NCBI RefSeq assembly: GCF_000245335.1
Contig: NZ_JH600279.1
Coordinates: forward strand, 186,001-250,000
Length of the DNA: 64,000 nucleotides
From: Bacillus mojavensis RO-H-1 = KCTC 3706
GTDB lineage: Bacteria; Bacillota; Bacilli; Bacillales; Bacillaceae
Direction: 5' to 3'
The notes beneath the pieces were generated by a model. That model was not told the DNA's origin. It searched no databases and saw only the letters and a program-made list of their open reading frames with translations. A program made the position numbers and the translations under genes. Of this stretch, positions 27,142 through 36,472 are shown in pieces (position 1 is the first letter of the stretch; each line of letters begins with the position of its first letter).

Positions 27142-27819
27142 TTGTCATATACCATTTATCTAGTTGAAGATGAGGATAATCTGAATGAATTGCTGACGAA
27201 GTATTTAGAGAATGAGGGCTGGAACATTACATCTTTTACGAAAGGCGAAGACGCCAGAAAAAAAATGACGCCGTCTCCCCACCTCTGGATTCTCGATATC
27301 ATGCTGCCGGATACTGACGGCTATACATTAATAAAAGAAATTAAAGAGAAGGACCCTGACGTGCCGGTCATTTTTATTTCCGCACGAGACGCCGATATTG
27401 ACAGAGTGCTTGGGTTAGAGCTTGGAAGCAATGACTATATTTCAAAACCATTTCTCCCGCGGGAACTGATTATACGTGTGCAAAAGCTGTTGCAGCTTGT
27501 CTATAAGGAAGCGCCGTCCGCACAAAAGAACGAAACTGTCGTTTCCTCCTATCGGATCGCAGAAGACGCCCGAGAGGTTTATGATGAAAACGGCAATTTG
27601 ATTAATTTAACGTCGAAGGAATTTGATCTCCTCCTCTTATTTATCCATCATAAAGGACATCCATACTCCCGTGAGGATATTCTCGTCAAGGTATGGGGAC
27701 ATGATTACTTTGGAACTGACCGCGTTGTTGACGATCTTGTCCGGAGGCTGCGTAAAAAGATGCCTGAACTTAAAGTGGAGACCATTTACGGGTTTGGCTA
27801 CAGGATGATGACATCATGA
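27142..27819 (+). CDS. cssR: response regulator CssR
   Basis: A 225-residue OmpR-family response regulator starting at TTG. The receiver domain has the acidic pair VEDED near residue 9, the phosphorylated Asp in LWILDIMLPD near residue 52, and Lys in ISKPF; the winged-helix DNA-binding domain includes REDILVKVWGHDYFG and RVVDDLVRRLRKK. With CssS it senses secretion and heat stress and activates htrA and htrB. It overlaps cssS by 4 bases. AAAGGATG precedes the start. Confidence 0.95.
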   Translation: MSYTIYLVEDEDNLNELLTKYLENEGWNITSFTKGEDARKKMTPSPHLWILDIMLPDTDGYTLIKEIKEKDPDVPVIFISARDADIDRVLGLELGSNDYISKPFLPRELIIRVQKLLQLVYKEAPSAQKNETVVSSYRIAEDAREVYDENGNLINLTSKEFDLLLLFIHHKGHPYSREDILVKVWGHDYFGTDRVVDDLVRRLRKKMPELKVETIYGFGYRMMTS

Positions 27820-29171
27820 AAAACAAGCCTCTCTCGTTTCAAATATGGGTTGTCATCTCCGGCATCCTGTTAGCCATATCGATTTTATTGCTTGTTTTAT
27901 TTTCAAACACGCTGCGTGATTTTTTCACCAATGAAACGTACACCACCATTGAAAATGAACAGCATGTTCTGACTGAGTACCGCCTGCCTGGTTCAATCGA
28001 AAGGCGCTATTACAGCGAGGAAGCCACGGCACCGACGACCGTGCGCTCTGTTCAGCACGTGCTTCTGCCCGAAAACGAAGCGGCTTCTTCAGACAAGGAT
28101 TTACGAATCCTATCGTCTGATTTTATTCATAAGGTATACCAGCTGGCTGATAAACAGGAAGCCAAAAAAAAACGATACAGCGCTGAAATTAATGGCGAAA
28201 AAGTGTTTTTTGTCATTAAGAAGGGACTTTCCGTAAACGGGCAATCCGCCATGATGCTGTCCTATGCACTTGATTCTTATCGGGACGATCTGGCCTTCAC
28301 TCTGTTCAAACAGCTGCTGTTTATTATAGCGGTTGTCATTTTATTGAGCTGGATTCCGGCGATTTGGCTTGCGAAATATTTATCAAGGCCTCTCGTTTCG
28401 TTTGAAAAGCACGTCAAACGGATTTCAGAACAGGATTGGGATGATCCTGTCATAGTGGATCGGAAAGATGAAATCGGCAAATTGGGGCATACCATCGAAG
28501 AAATGCGCCAAAAGCTTGTGCAAAAGGATGAAACAGAAAGAACCCTTTTACAAAATATTTCACACGATTTAAAAACGCCGGTTATGGTGATCAGGGGATA
28601 CACCCAGTCCATTAAAGACGGGATTTTTCCTAAAGGAGATCTTGAAAACACAGTAGATGTCATTGAAGGCGAAGCCCTTAAGCTGGAGAAAAAAATAAAA
28701 GATTTATTATATTTAACAAAGCTCGATTATTTATCTAAGCAAAAAGTACAACATGAAACATTCAGTATTATGGAAGTGACAGAAGAAGTCATTGAAAGAC
28801 TGAAATGGGCGCGAAAAGAATTATCATGGGGAATTGATGTAGATGAAGACATTCTTATGCCGGGTGATCCCGAGCAATGGAACAAGCTTCTGGAGAACAT
28901 ACTGGAAAATCAAATCCGTTACGCCGCAACAAAGATTGAAATCATCATGAAACAGGATGATCAGAATATCTTTATCACCATTAAAAATGACGGACCGCAT
29001 ATTGAAGATGAGATGCTTTCCAGCCTCTATGAGCCTTTTAATAAAGGGAAGAAAGGCGAATTCGGCATTGGTCTCAGCATCGTAAAACGTATTTTAACTC
29101 TTCATAAGGCGTCTATCTCAATTGAAAATGACAAAACGGGTGTAACATACCGCATAGCAGTGCCAAAATAG
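27816..29171 (+). CDS. cssS: sensor histidine kinase CssS
   Basis: A 451-residue membrane kinase. Two membrane helices (about residues 10-30 and 165-187) enclose an extracellular sensing domain of about 130 residues; then HAMP, the phospho-acceptor His in LLQNISHDLKTPVMVIRGY (near residue 250), and an ATPase domain with N box NILENQIRYA and G2 box GIGLSIVKRI. It monitors misfolded exported proteins and phosphorylates CssR. Translationally coupled to cssR through an ATGA overlap. Confidence 0.95.
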   Translation: MKNKPLSFQIWVVISGILLAISILLLVLFSNTLRDFFTNETYTTIENEQHVLTEYRLPGSIERRYYSEEATAPTTVRSVQHVLLPENEAASSDKDLRILSSDFIHKVYQLADKQEAKKKRYSAEINGEKVFFVIKKGLSVNGQSAMMLSYALDSYRDDLAFTLFKQLLFIIAVVILLSWIPAIWLAKYLSRPLVSFEKHVKRISEQDWDDPVIVDRKDEIGKLGHTIEEMRQKLVQKDETERTLLQNISHDLKTPVMVIRGYTQSIKDGIFPKGDLENTVDVIEGEALKLEKKIKDLLYLTKLDYLSKQKVQHETFSIMEVTEEVIERLKWARKELSWGIDVDEDILMPGDPEQWNKLLENILENQIRYAATKIEIIMKQDDQNIFITIKNDGPHIEDEMLSSLYEPFNKGKKGEFGIGLSIVKRILTLHKASISIENDKTGVTYRIAVPK

Positions 29172-29204
29172 ACTGTAGATATTTTTGCAGTCTATTTTTT
29201 ATGT
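29167..29204. terminator. bidirectional terminator for cssRS and spxO
   Basis: Stem ATAGACTG/CAGTCTAT with a 12-base loop, followed by TTTTTTA on the plus strand and TTTT on the minus strand. It overlaps both the cssS stop and the last bases of spxO. Confidence 0.8.
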
Positions 29205-29363
29205 GAAAGAATAGCCGTTAAAATCTCTGTAATTTGTTTTGAGCGGCTGTTTGCATTGATGAACCCATTTTTTCTCTGACAACGTCTGCTTCGGATATTT
29301 GACTTTTTCCACTTTAATTCCTCTGTTTCGCAAGCGGCTGATCATTTCGTCCAATTCTCTCAT
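29199..29363 (-). CDS. spxO: anti-adaptor protein SpxO (YuzO)
   Basis: A 54-residue basic protein (MRELDEMISRLRNRGIKVEK). The ATG at 29363 has AAGGGTG nine bases upstream; the frame continues to 29405 without a better start. I recognise it as YuzO/SpxO, the paralogue of YirB that binds the adaptor YjbH and so protects Spx from ClpXP, based on position next to cssS and on sequence style. Convergent with cssS, sharing its terminator. Confidence 0.78.
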   Translation of the reverse strand: MRELDEMISRLRNRGIKVEKVKYPKQTLSEKKWVHQCKQPLKTNYRDFNGYSFT

Positions 29364-29531
29364 TTCAGATTCACCCTTTCGCTTGAGCTTTGACCGTTCG
29401 GTCATCTCAATCTATAATATAAATAATACATGATAAAAAAACAAGTTACAATAAGGTTAAATTTAAAACGTACGGTATGACTATATGGTCATATCCTATG
29501 TAGGCCTCAAGCTCCGAAAGGGTGGAACCAT

Positions 29532-30407
29532 TTGAAGGAAAAAGAGAAGCTGATTATTGAAACAGCCATTAAACTGTTTGCCCAAAAAGGATATAACGCA
29601 ACATCAGTTCAAGAAATCGCCAAAGCATGCAAGATTTCCAAAGGCGCTTTTTATATTTATTTTCCTTCTAAAGAAGCGCTGCTTTTATCTATGCTGAATT
29701 TCTATTATGATAAAACATTTACCCGTATTTTAAATATTAAAACGAAAGACGACAGCCCTAGAACAGCTTACCGCAAGCAGCTTACCGTGTTCTATGAAAA
29801 CATCCTTGAACACAAAGACTTTATTACAATGCAAATGAAGGAAGGTTCTCTGCCTTACACGGATGAAGTAGAGCAATGCGCAAAAAAAATCCGCCAGACT
29901 TCCCTTCAATTTCACATTGACAGTCTGTTAAACATATACGGAGAAAAAGCTGAACCATATACAGCGGAGCTTTGTTTTCTAATAGAAGGAATCAGCCAGA
30001 TTTACCTGGAATGCATGATTTTGCTCGGGTATACTGTGAAGCCGGATCAATTAGCAGATATCGTTATTAACCGCATTGATGATATGGTTAAAGGCATGTC
30101 TGAACGAAACGATGAGCCTTTCATCACATTAGAAGAAGCAAGCTCTTTATTCGGGCCCCTGTCTCACGGACGGCCTGACCCGCTGACTGAATCGATTGTG
30201 AAAAGCCTTCGTGAGAAAATAAAAAGCTTGAACACAAACTCCTCCCTTGAATTATCGGAGAGCTTGGACATACTTGAAGCAGAAATGAAGAAAAAAACAC
30301 CGAAGCTGGTGATCATAAAAGGAATGATCCATAACCTGATGGAGTCGGAAGCTCTCGCAGAAGATGCCGAGCAGCTTACATTTCTCTTGAAACATCAATA
30401 TATTTAG
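29532..30407 (+). CDS. yuxN: TetR-family transcriptional regulator YuxN
   Basis: A 291-residue protein, long for a TetR regulator (about 200 is usual). The N-terminal DNA-binding domain is typical: AIKLFAQKGYNATSVQEIAKACKISKGAFYIYFPSKEALL. The C-terminal 100 residues (TESIVKSLREKIKSLNTN onward) are charged, helical and unusual, perhaps an added dimerisation helix. Starts at TTG with AAAGGGTGG six bases upstream. The targets and ligand are unknown; no transporter is adjacent. Confidence 0.88.
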   Translation: MKEKEKLIIETAIKLFAQKGYNATSVQEIAKACKISKGAFYIYFPSKEALLLSMLNFYYDKTFTRILNIKTKDDSPRTAYRKQLTVFYENILEHKDFITMQMKEGSLPYTDEVEQCAKKIRQTSLQFHIDSLLNIYGEKAEPYTAELCFLIEGISQIYLECMILLGYTVKPDQLADIVINRIDDMVKGMSERNDEPFITLEEASSLFGPLSHGRPDPLTESIVKSLREKIKSLNTNSSLELSESLDILEAEMKKKTPKLVIIKGMIHNLMESEALAEDAEQLTFLLKHQYI

Positions 30408-30409
30408 AA

Positions 30410-30440
30410 GAACGGCTGCTTCACAAGCAGCCGTTTTTTC
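30410..30440. terminator. bidirectional terminator between yuxN and citG
   Basis: Perfect stem AACGGCTGCTT-CACA-AGCAGCCGTT with T runs, between the convergent yuxN and citG. Confidence 0.93.
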
Positions 30441-30444
30441 TCTA

Positions 30445-31833
30445 TTACGCCTTTGGTTTTACCATATCTTCCGGTTTCACCATTTCGTTAAATTGTTCTT
30501 CTGTCAGCAATTCAAGCTTCAAAGCCGCTTCTTTCAGCGTCAATCCCTCTTTATGGGCAAGCTTGGCAATTTTTGCGGCGTTTTCATATCCGATATGCGG
30601 ATTCAGCGCCGTAACCAGCATTAAGGAATTCGACAAGTTTTCCTGAATCGTTTCTTTATTTGGCTCGATACCGACAGCACACTTATCATGGAAGGAGTTC
30701 ATTCCGTCACTCAGCAGCTGCACGGATTGCAGGAAGTTGTAAATGATCACAGGTTTAAATACGTTTAGTTCAAAGTTCCCCTGACTTGCGGCAAAGCCGA
30801 TTGTCGCATCGTTCCCCATAATTTGCGCTGCGATCATCGTCAGTGCTTCACTTTGTGTCGGGTTCACTTTTCCAGGCATAATGGAGCTGCCAGGCTCATT
30901 TTCAGGAATGACAATCTCCCCGATGCCGCAGCGAGGTCCGCTCGCAAGCCATCTGACATCGTTTGCGATTTTCATTAAATCAGCGGCAAGAGCTTTTAAG
31001 GCGCCGTGTGCATATGTGATTTCGTCATGGCTTGTCAGCGCGTGGAATTTATTCGATGAGCTGTTAAACGTTTGACCTGTCAGTTTCGTGATCTCCTCTG
31101 AAACAAGCTCTCCAAATTCCGGGTGAGCATTGATTCCTGTTCCGACAGCTGTACCTCCGATTGCAAGCGCACGCATTTTGTCTGTCGCTTCTAAAATCAT
31201 TTCCTTCGAGCGATCGAGCATGTGCACCCATCCGCTGATTTCCTGTCCAAGCGTCAGAGGTGTGGCATCCTGAAGATGCGTACGTCCGATTTTTACAATA
31301 TCATTGTATGCTTTCGCTTTTTCGTCTAACGTATTGCGAAGCTGATCAAGCGCAGGCACAAGCTGTTCATAGACAGATAAAACGGCAGCAACGTGCATCG
31401 CTGTCGGGAACGTATCGTTTGAGCTTTGGCTGCGGTTAACGTCATCATTTGGATGAATTGTTTGATCAGAGTTCTTTTCTTTTAATAACGCAGTCGCGCG
31501 ATTGGCCACCACTTCGTTCATGTTCATGTTGCTTTGTGTTCCGCTTCCGGTCTGCCATACAACAAGCGGGAAGTTATCATCATATTTGCCTTTGAGCACA
31601 TCATCACAAACTGCTGCAATAGCTTCCGCTTTTTCCGCATCTAGGTTGCCTAAGCGTTTATTAGCGATCGCCGTGCTGCGTTTCAATATTGCAAACGCCT
31701 TCACAACACGCATCGGCATTTTTTCAGAACCAATCTTGAAGTTCTCCTTGCTTCGCTGTGTTTGGGCGCCCCAAAATTTATCAGCAGGAACTTTTACTTC
31801 TCCCATGGTGTCTCTTTCAATTCTGTAGTCCAT
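30445..31833 (-). CDS. citG: class II fumarase CitG
   Basis: A 462-residue fumarate hydratase C, full length. Family signature [13 protein letters not shown] is near residue 320, with the catalytic His in [10 protein letters not shown]. It interconverts fumarate and malate in the TCA cycle and needs no iron-sulfur cluster. Monocistronic, with a strong terminator. AGGGAGG is upstream of the ATG. Confidence 0.97.
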   Translation of the reverse strand: MDYRIERDTMGEVKVPADKFWGAQTQRSKENFKIGSEKMPMRVVKAFAILKRSTAIANKRLGNLDAEKAEAIAAVCDDVLKGKYDDNFPLVVWQTGSGTQSNMNMNEVVANRATALLKEKNSDQTIHPNDDVNRSQSSNDTFPTAMHVAAVLSVYEQLVPALDQLRNTLDEKAKAYNDIVKIGRTHLQDATPLTLGQEISGWVHMLDRSKEMILEATDKMRALAIGGTAVGTGINAHPEFGELVSEEITKLTGQTFNSSSNKFHALTSHDEITYAHGALKALAADLMKIANDVRWLASGPRCGIGEIVIPENEPGSSIMPGKVNPTQSEALTMIAAQIMGNDATIGFAASQGNFELNVFKPVIIYNFLQSVQLLSDGMNSFHDKCAVGIEPNKETIQENLSNSLMLVTALNPHIGYENAAKIAKLAHKEGLTLKEAALKLELLTEEQFNEMVKPEDMVKPKA

Positions 31834-31899
31834 TTTATGTATCCCTCCATAACGGTTGCTTCAATAGATCAAATTCGCCAGTGATATAAAAAATCCTTT

Positions 31900-32085
31900 T
31901 TATTTTTCGATCTTGGCAGATTTTAATTTTAATTCAAGATATACGCGGGAGTCCTTTGAATATTTGTACTTCGGATTCGTTCGCCCGTACTCCCTTGATG
32001 TATAAGAGACATCGTAATGCTTTTCAAATGATTTAATGAGCTGTTCTATTTCTTCTTGTTTTCCTGCAAGTCTTACCTGTGCCAC
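31900..32085 (-). CDS. small conserved basic protein (DUF3970-like)
   Basis: A 61-residue protein, lysine-rich with a helix then beta strands (MAQVRLAGKQEEIEQLIKSF). Related short proteins are widespread in Bacillus (DUF3970, as I recall; possibly YvzF) without known role. It has a good GGAGG site before the ATG, and lies alone between citG and the gerA operon, transcribed toward citG. Confidence 0.75.
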   Translation of the reverse strand: MAQVRLAGKQEEIEQLIKSFEKHYDVSYTSREYGRTNPKYKYSKDSRVYLELKLKSAKIEK

Positions 32086-32202
32086 TTCATATCCTCCGCT
32101 TTCATAAAAAAACTTCTGCCATAAAATACTGTAACACAGTATATCATTTTTTTAACAGGAAAAGATAACCTCTACTAAGGTTTTGGACAAGAGGTGACCT
32201 CG

Positions 32203-33651
32203 TTGGAACAAACAGAGTTTAAGGAATATATACACGATAATTTAGCATTGGTGCTTCCAAAATTAAAAGAAAACGATGATCTGGTGAAAAACAAAAAAAT
32301 GCTGGCAAACGGACTTGTTTTTTACTTTCTCTACTTTAGTGAATTGAATGACCAGCAGAAGGTTTTAGAATCGATTAAAACCTTAATGAAGGATGAGGAG
32401 ACGCTGACGCTTGACCAGGTCAAAAATCGTCTCGACCAAATTGACGCAAGGCCGGTAGAAACGGCCGACAAAACGGTTAAGGAAATTCTCAGCGGCAATT
32501 GCGCGGTGTTTGTGAATGGCCTCAACAAAGCCTATATTCTATCCACAGAAAAGAAACAAACAAGAAGCCTGACAGAGCCGACAACTGAAAAAGTGGTTCG
32601 CGGACCAAAGGTTGCGTTTGTGGAGGACATCGATACAAATCTTGCGCTAATCAGACAAAGAACCTCTCATCCGAAACTCATTACCAAAAAAATCATGATC
32701 GGCGAAAACAAGCTGAAGCCGGCGGCGATGATGTACATTGAAGGCAAAGCAAAAAAGTCCGTTGTAAAAGAGGTAAAAGCGCGGCTTAACAATATCAAAC
32801 TGGAGGATATCCAGGACAGCGGAACGCTTGAAGAACTTATTGAAGATAATAAATACTCGCCATTTCCGCAAATTCAAAATACGGAAAGGCCCGATAAAGT
32901 TTCGTCCGCCCTGTTCAACGGCAGGGTTGCGATCTTGGTGGACAGTTCCCCATTTGTGCTTTTGGTGCCGGTTTCTCTCGGTGTACTGATGCAATCTCCG
33001 GATGATTACTACGAACGCTGGATCTCGGCATCCCTCATCCGGTCGCTGCGTTTTGCTTCTATATTCATCACCTTGTTTTTGTCATCGATTTATATCGCGC
33101 TCGTGTCATTTCATCAAGGGCTGCTGCCGACCGCGCTCGCCGTCACGATTTCGGCAAACAGGGAAAACGTGCCGTTTCCTCCGATATTTGAAGCCTTGCT
33201 GATGGAAGTGACGATCGAGCTGCTCAGAGAAGCCGGGCTGCGTCTTCCCAACCCGCTTGGCCAGACGATCGGCCTCGTTGGGGGCGTAGTCATCGGACAA
33301 GCGGCGGTAGAAGCGAATCTCGTCAGTTCGATTATGGTCATTGTCGTCAGTGTCATTGCCCTTGCATCCTTTACCGTTCCCCAATACGGAATGGGGCTGT
33401 CTTTCCGGGTGCTGCGTTTTATTTCGATGTTTTCCGCTGCAATACTCGGGCTGTACGGGATTATTTTATTTATGCTGGTCATTTATACGCACCTAACGAG
33501 ACAAACGAGCTTTGGATCTCCGTATTTTTCGCCAAATGGATTTTTCAGCCTGAAAAATACAGAGGATTCCATTATCCGTCTCCCAATTAAAAACAAACCA
33601 AAAGAGGCGAATAATCCAAATGAGCCAAAAACAGACTCCACTCAAACTTAA
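32203..33651 (+). CDS. gerAA: spore germination receptor subunit GerAA
   Basis: A 482-residue A subunit of the L-alanine germinant receptor, starting at TTG with AGGTG at 7-base spacing; an upstream in-frame GTG sits inside that site. A hydrophilic N-terminal domain of about 240 residues is followed by several membrane helices from about residue 245, ending in a soluble tail. Conserved family segments include SPDDYYERW and RLPNPLGQTIGLVGG. The receptor lies in the spore inner membrane. First gene of gerAA-AB-AC; gerAB starts 32 bases before its end. Confidence 0.96.
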   Translation: MEQTEFKEYIHDNLALVLPKLKENDDLVKNKKMLANGLVFYFLYFSELNDQQKVLESIKTLMKDEETLTLDQVKNRLDQIDARPVETADKTVKEILSGNCAVFVNGLNKAYILSTEKKQTRSLTEPTTEKVVRGPKVAFVEDIDTNLALIRQRTSHPKLITKKIMIGENKLKPAAMMYIEGKAKKSVVKEVKARLNNIKLEDIQDSGTLEELIEDNKYSPFPQIQNTERPDKVSSALFNGRVAILVDSSPFVLLVPVSLGVLMQSPDDYYERWISASLIRSLRFASIFITLFLSSIYIALVSFHQGLLPTALAVTISANRENVPFPPIFEALLMEVTIELLREAGLRLPNPLGQTIGLVGGVVIGQAAVEANLVSSIMVIVVSVIALASFTVPQYGMGLSFRVLRFISMFSAAILGLYGIILFMLVIYTHLTRQTSFGSPYFSPNGFFSLKNTEDSIIRLPIKNKPKEANNPNEPKTDSTQT

Positions 33652-34717
33652 TACCTTTCAAGGTATTTCTGTTGTTGCAAATACAATGCTCGGTGCCGGT
33701 CTTTTAACATTGCCCCGAGCGCTGACCACTAAGGGTAATACTCCCGACGGCTGGATCGTGTTGATATTAGAAGGTGTCATTTTCATTTTTTTCATTTATT
33801 TAAACACGCTCATTCAGAAAAAACATCAATATCCCTCACTGTTTGAGTATTTGCGGGAAGGCCTTGGGAAATGGATTGGCAGCATCATGGGGCTTTTGAT
33901 CTCCTGCTATTTTATCGGAGTGGCCAGTTTTGAAACCAGGGCGATGGCTGAAATGGTGAAGTTTTTCCTTCTGGAGAAAACGCCGATTCAAATCATTATT
34001 TTAACGTTTATCTGCTGCGGCATCTATTTAATTGTTGGGGGGCTAAGTGATGTTTCGCGGCTGTTTCCCTTTTATTTAACGATTACGATTATTATATTGC
34101 TGATCGTGTTTGGGATCAGTTTTAAAATTTTTGACATCAATAATTTGCGCCCTGTTTTAGGTGAGGGCTTGGGGCCCATTGCGAACTCCCTAACTGTCGT
34201 TTCCATCTCTTTTTTAGGAATGGAAGTGATGCTGTTTCTTCCTGAACATATGAAGAAAAAGAAATACACATTCAGATACGCGGCTATTGGCTTTATGATT
34301 CCGATTATATTATATATCCTGACATATATTATCGTTGTCGGGGCTTTGACAGCTCCTGAGGTGAAATCGCTGATCTGGCCGACCATTTCTCTCTTTCAAT
34401 CCTTTGAGCTAAAAGGCATATTCATTGAACGGTTTGAATCGTTTTTACTGGTCGTCTGGATTATTCAGTTTTTCACAACGTTTGTCGTTTACGGGTATTT
34501 TGCCGCTAACGGACTGAAGAAGACGTTTGGATTATCGACTAAAAAAAGCATGGTTCTCATTGGCGCGGCTGTCTATTACTTTTCTCTATGGCCGGATGAC
34601 TCTAATCAGGTCATGATGTATAGCGATTATCTCGGATACATTTTCGTCTGCCTGTTTTTACTTCCCTTCATTCTCTTTTTCATCGTAGCTGTCAAAAGGA
34701 GGATTACAGCAAAATGA
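33620..34717 (+). CDS. gerAB: spore germination receptor subunit GerAB
   Basis: A 365-residue integral membrane protein with about ten helices, of the APC amino-acid transporter superfamily (spore permease branch). The N-terminal GAGLLTLPR motif is the substrate-binding helix of that fold. In the GerA receptor, this subunit carries the L-alanine site. Overlaps gerAA by 32 bases and gerAC by 4, so the three are tightly coupled. Confidence 0.96.
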   Translation: MSQKQTPLKLNTFQGISVVANTMLGAGLLTLPRALTTKGNTPDGWIVLILEGVIFIFFIYLNTLIQKKHQYPSLFEYLREGLGKWIGSIMGLLISCYFIGVASFETRAMAEMVKFFLLEKTPIQIIILTFICCGIYLIVGGLSDVSRLFPFYLTITIIILLIVFGISFKIFDINNLRPVLGEGLGPIANSLTVVSISFLGMEVMLFLPEHMKKKKYTFRYAAIGFMIPIILYILTYIIVVGALTAPEVKSLIWPTISLFQSFELKGIFIERFESFLLVVWIIQFFTTFVVYGYFAANGLKKTFGLSTKKSMVLIGAAVYYFSLWPDDSNQVMMYSDYLGYIFVCLFLLPFILFFIVAVKRRITAK

Positions 34718-35829
34718 AAATCCGGATTTTAAGTATTTTCATATGCGCCCTCTTACTGTCCGGATGCTGGGACAGTAAGAATATCGAAGAATTAAGCCTG
34801 GTGATCGGAGTAGGCTTAGACAAGCCGGATGATCATAATTTACAACTGACACAGCAAATTCTTGTGCCGAAAAAAATCAGTTCAAAGGAAGGCTCTTCAT
34901 CTGATCCGACACAGATTGCTGTCACAAAGGGTGAAACAGTCCATCAAATGATGAGAACATCGGCATTAAAGCACAATCCTACGTTTTCCCAGCATTTACG
35001 TCTCATTTTATTTTCCAAGGGCGTGCTTGAAGATTTTCGAATGGACTCGATCATTAATCAATTTGTCAGAGACAACGGGACAAGGCGGAGTTCATATGTG
35101 TTTGTCACCGACGGCCGCACAAAGGACATATTTAAGATGAATGATGAAGGCGAGCCCGCATCCAATGTAATTTATAATCTGACAGAGAATGATCAGGTGA
35201 CCATTAGAATGATGGAGCCTGTTACATTGGGGGAGATTTCAGAACACTTGACCTCTGACGATTCGTTCCTCATTCCCCATGTCGGTGAGGAAAACGGCAA
35301 ACTCGCAATCAACGGAGCTGCTATCATAAAAGATAAGTTATGGAGCAGAAATTTAACACCGGGTGAAGTCCAAAATATTAACTTATTTACCGGCGCGGTC
35401 AAAGGCGGCGTCATTGATTTGAAACGTAATGGCTACCTTTTTTCTTATGAAGTGTATTCCAGCAATCGAAAGATCAAGACAGCCTACAAGGACGGAAAGT
35501 TTATATTCACCGTCACACGTAATATTGAAGGGCGTTTATCCGAGGATTGGAATCCTAATGAAGATTCGTTTAAGGATTCATATATTAAAGATATTGAAAA
35601 AACAGTCGAAAAACGATTAGAAGAAACAGTAACAGCATTTATTAAGGACACGCTGCAGAAAGAGATCAAAACAGACGTGACCGGACTGGGTAACGAAGTC
35701 AGAATCCATTATCCTCAGAAATGGAAGAAGATTTCAAAAAAATGGGATGATCATTTCAGCAATGCGGAAATAAAATATCATGTCAATGTGGTCGTCAGAG
35801 ACTTCGGAACGAAGGGCGCGTCTAAATAA
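34714..35829 (+). CDS. gerAC: spore germination receptor lipoprotein GerAC
   Basis: A 371-residue lipoprotein of the GerC family: signal peptide with lipobox LLSGC (Cys near residue 18), then the family opening WDSKNIEELSLVIGVGLDKP. It sits on the outer face of the spore inner membrane, completing the GerA receptor. Lipidation by Lgt is needed for function in this system. Last gene of the operon; no convincing terminator before the convergent liaR. Confidence 0.95.
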   Translation: MKIRILSIFICALLLSGCWDSKNIEELSLVIGVGLDKPDDHNLQLTQQILVPKKISSKEGSSSDPTQIAVTKGETVHQMMRTSALKHNPTFSQHLRLILFSKGVLEDFRMDSIINQFVRDNGTRRSSYVFVTDGRTKDIFKMNDEGEPASNVIYNLTENDQVTIRMMEPVTLGEISEHLTSDDSFLIPHVGEENGKLAINGAAIIKDKLWSRNLTPGEVQNINLFTGAVKGGVIDLKRNGYLFSYEVYSSNRKIKTAYKDGKFIFTVTRNIEGRLSEDWNPNEDSFKDSYIKDIEKTVEKRLEETVTAFIKDTLQKEIKTDVTGLGNEVRIHYPQKWKKISKKWDDHFSNAEIKYHVNVVVRDFGTKGASK

Positions 35830-35836
35830 CCGACGC

Positions 35837-36472
35837 CTATTTCACGAGGTGATTGCGGTGTGCGTAGACGGCTGCTTGTGTCCGGTCGCTGACATCCAGC
35901 TTTGATAAAATATTGGTGATGTGGGTTTTGACTGTTTTGATCGTGATAAACAGCTCCTCACCTATCTCTTTATTTGTTTTTCCTTCTGCAATCAGACAGA
36001 GAATCTCAAACTCCCGTTTCGTGAGGGATTCATGCGGGAGCGCGTTTTCACCTGAGTGGCGCAGCCGGGATAATACTTTCCCCGCCACTTTTGATTCTAG
36101 CTTTGGCTCTCCCTTGCTTGCGGCACGGATCGCATCAGCGATTTCGGCCGCTTTTGATGTTTTTAGTAAGTAGCTGAGCGCTCCCGCTTCAATAACCGGA
36201 TACACTTTATCATCATCAATGAAGCTTGTGAGCACAATAATTTTCGGATCGGAAAGCTTCTGGCAAATTTGCTTTGTCGCTTCAATACCGTCCATGCCTT
36301 CCATGACAAGATCCATTAAAATCACATCAGGCTGTAATTCAACAGCAAGCTGTACACCCTCGCTGCCATCAGACGCTTCGCCGATGACATCTATATCGGG
36401 CTGCGCCTCCAAAAAAGCGGCGAGTCCCATTCTGACCATTTCATGATCATCAATCAACAATACTCGAATCAC
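35837..36472 (-). CDS. liaR: response regulator LiaR
   Basis: A 211-residue NarL/FixJ-type regulator: receiver domain with the phospho-Asp in VILMDLVMEGMDG (near residue 54), and C-terminal LuxR-type HTH (LTKREFEILCLIAEGKTNKEIGEELFITIKTVKTHI). It activates liaIH and its own operon on lipid II-cycle stress. Overlaps liaS by 23 bases. Last gene of liaIHGFSR. Confidence 0.96.
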   Translation of the reverse strand: MIRVLLIDDHEMVRMGLAAFLEAQPDIDVIGEASDGSEGVQLAVELQPDVILMDLVMEGMDGIEATKQICQKLSDPKIIVLTSFIDDDKVYPVIEAGALSYLLKTSKAAEIADAIRAASKGEPKLESKVAGKVLSRLRHSGENALPHESLTKREFEILCLIAEGKTNKEIGEELFITIKTVKTHITNILSKLDVSDRTQAAVYAHRNHLVK

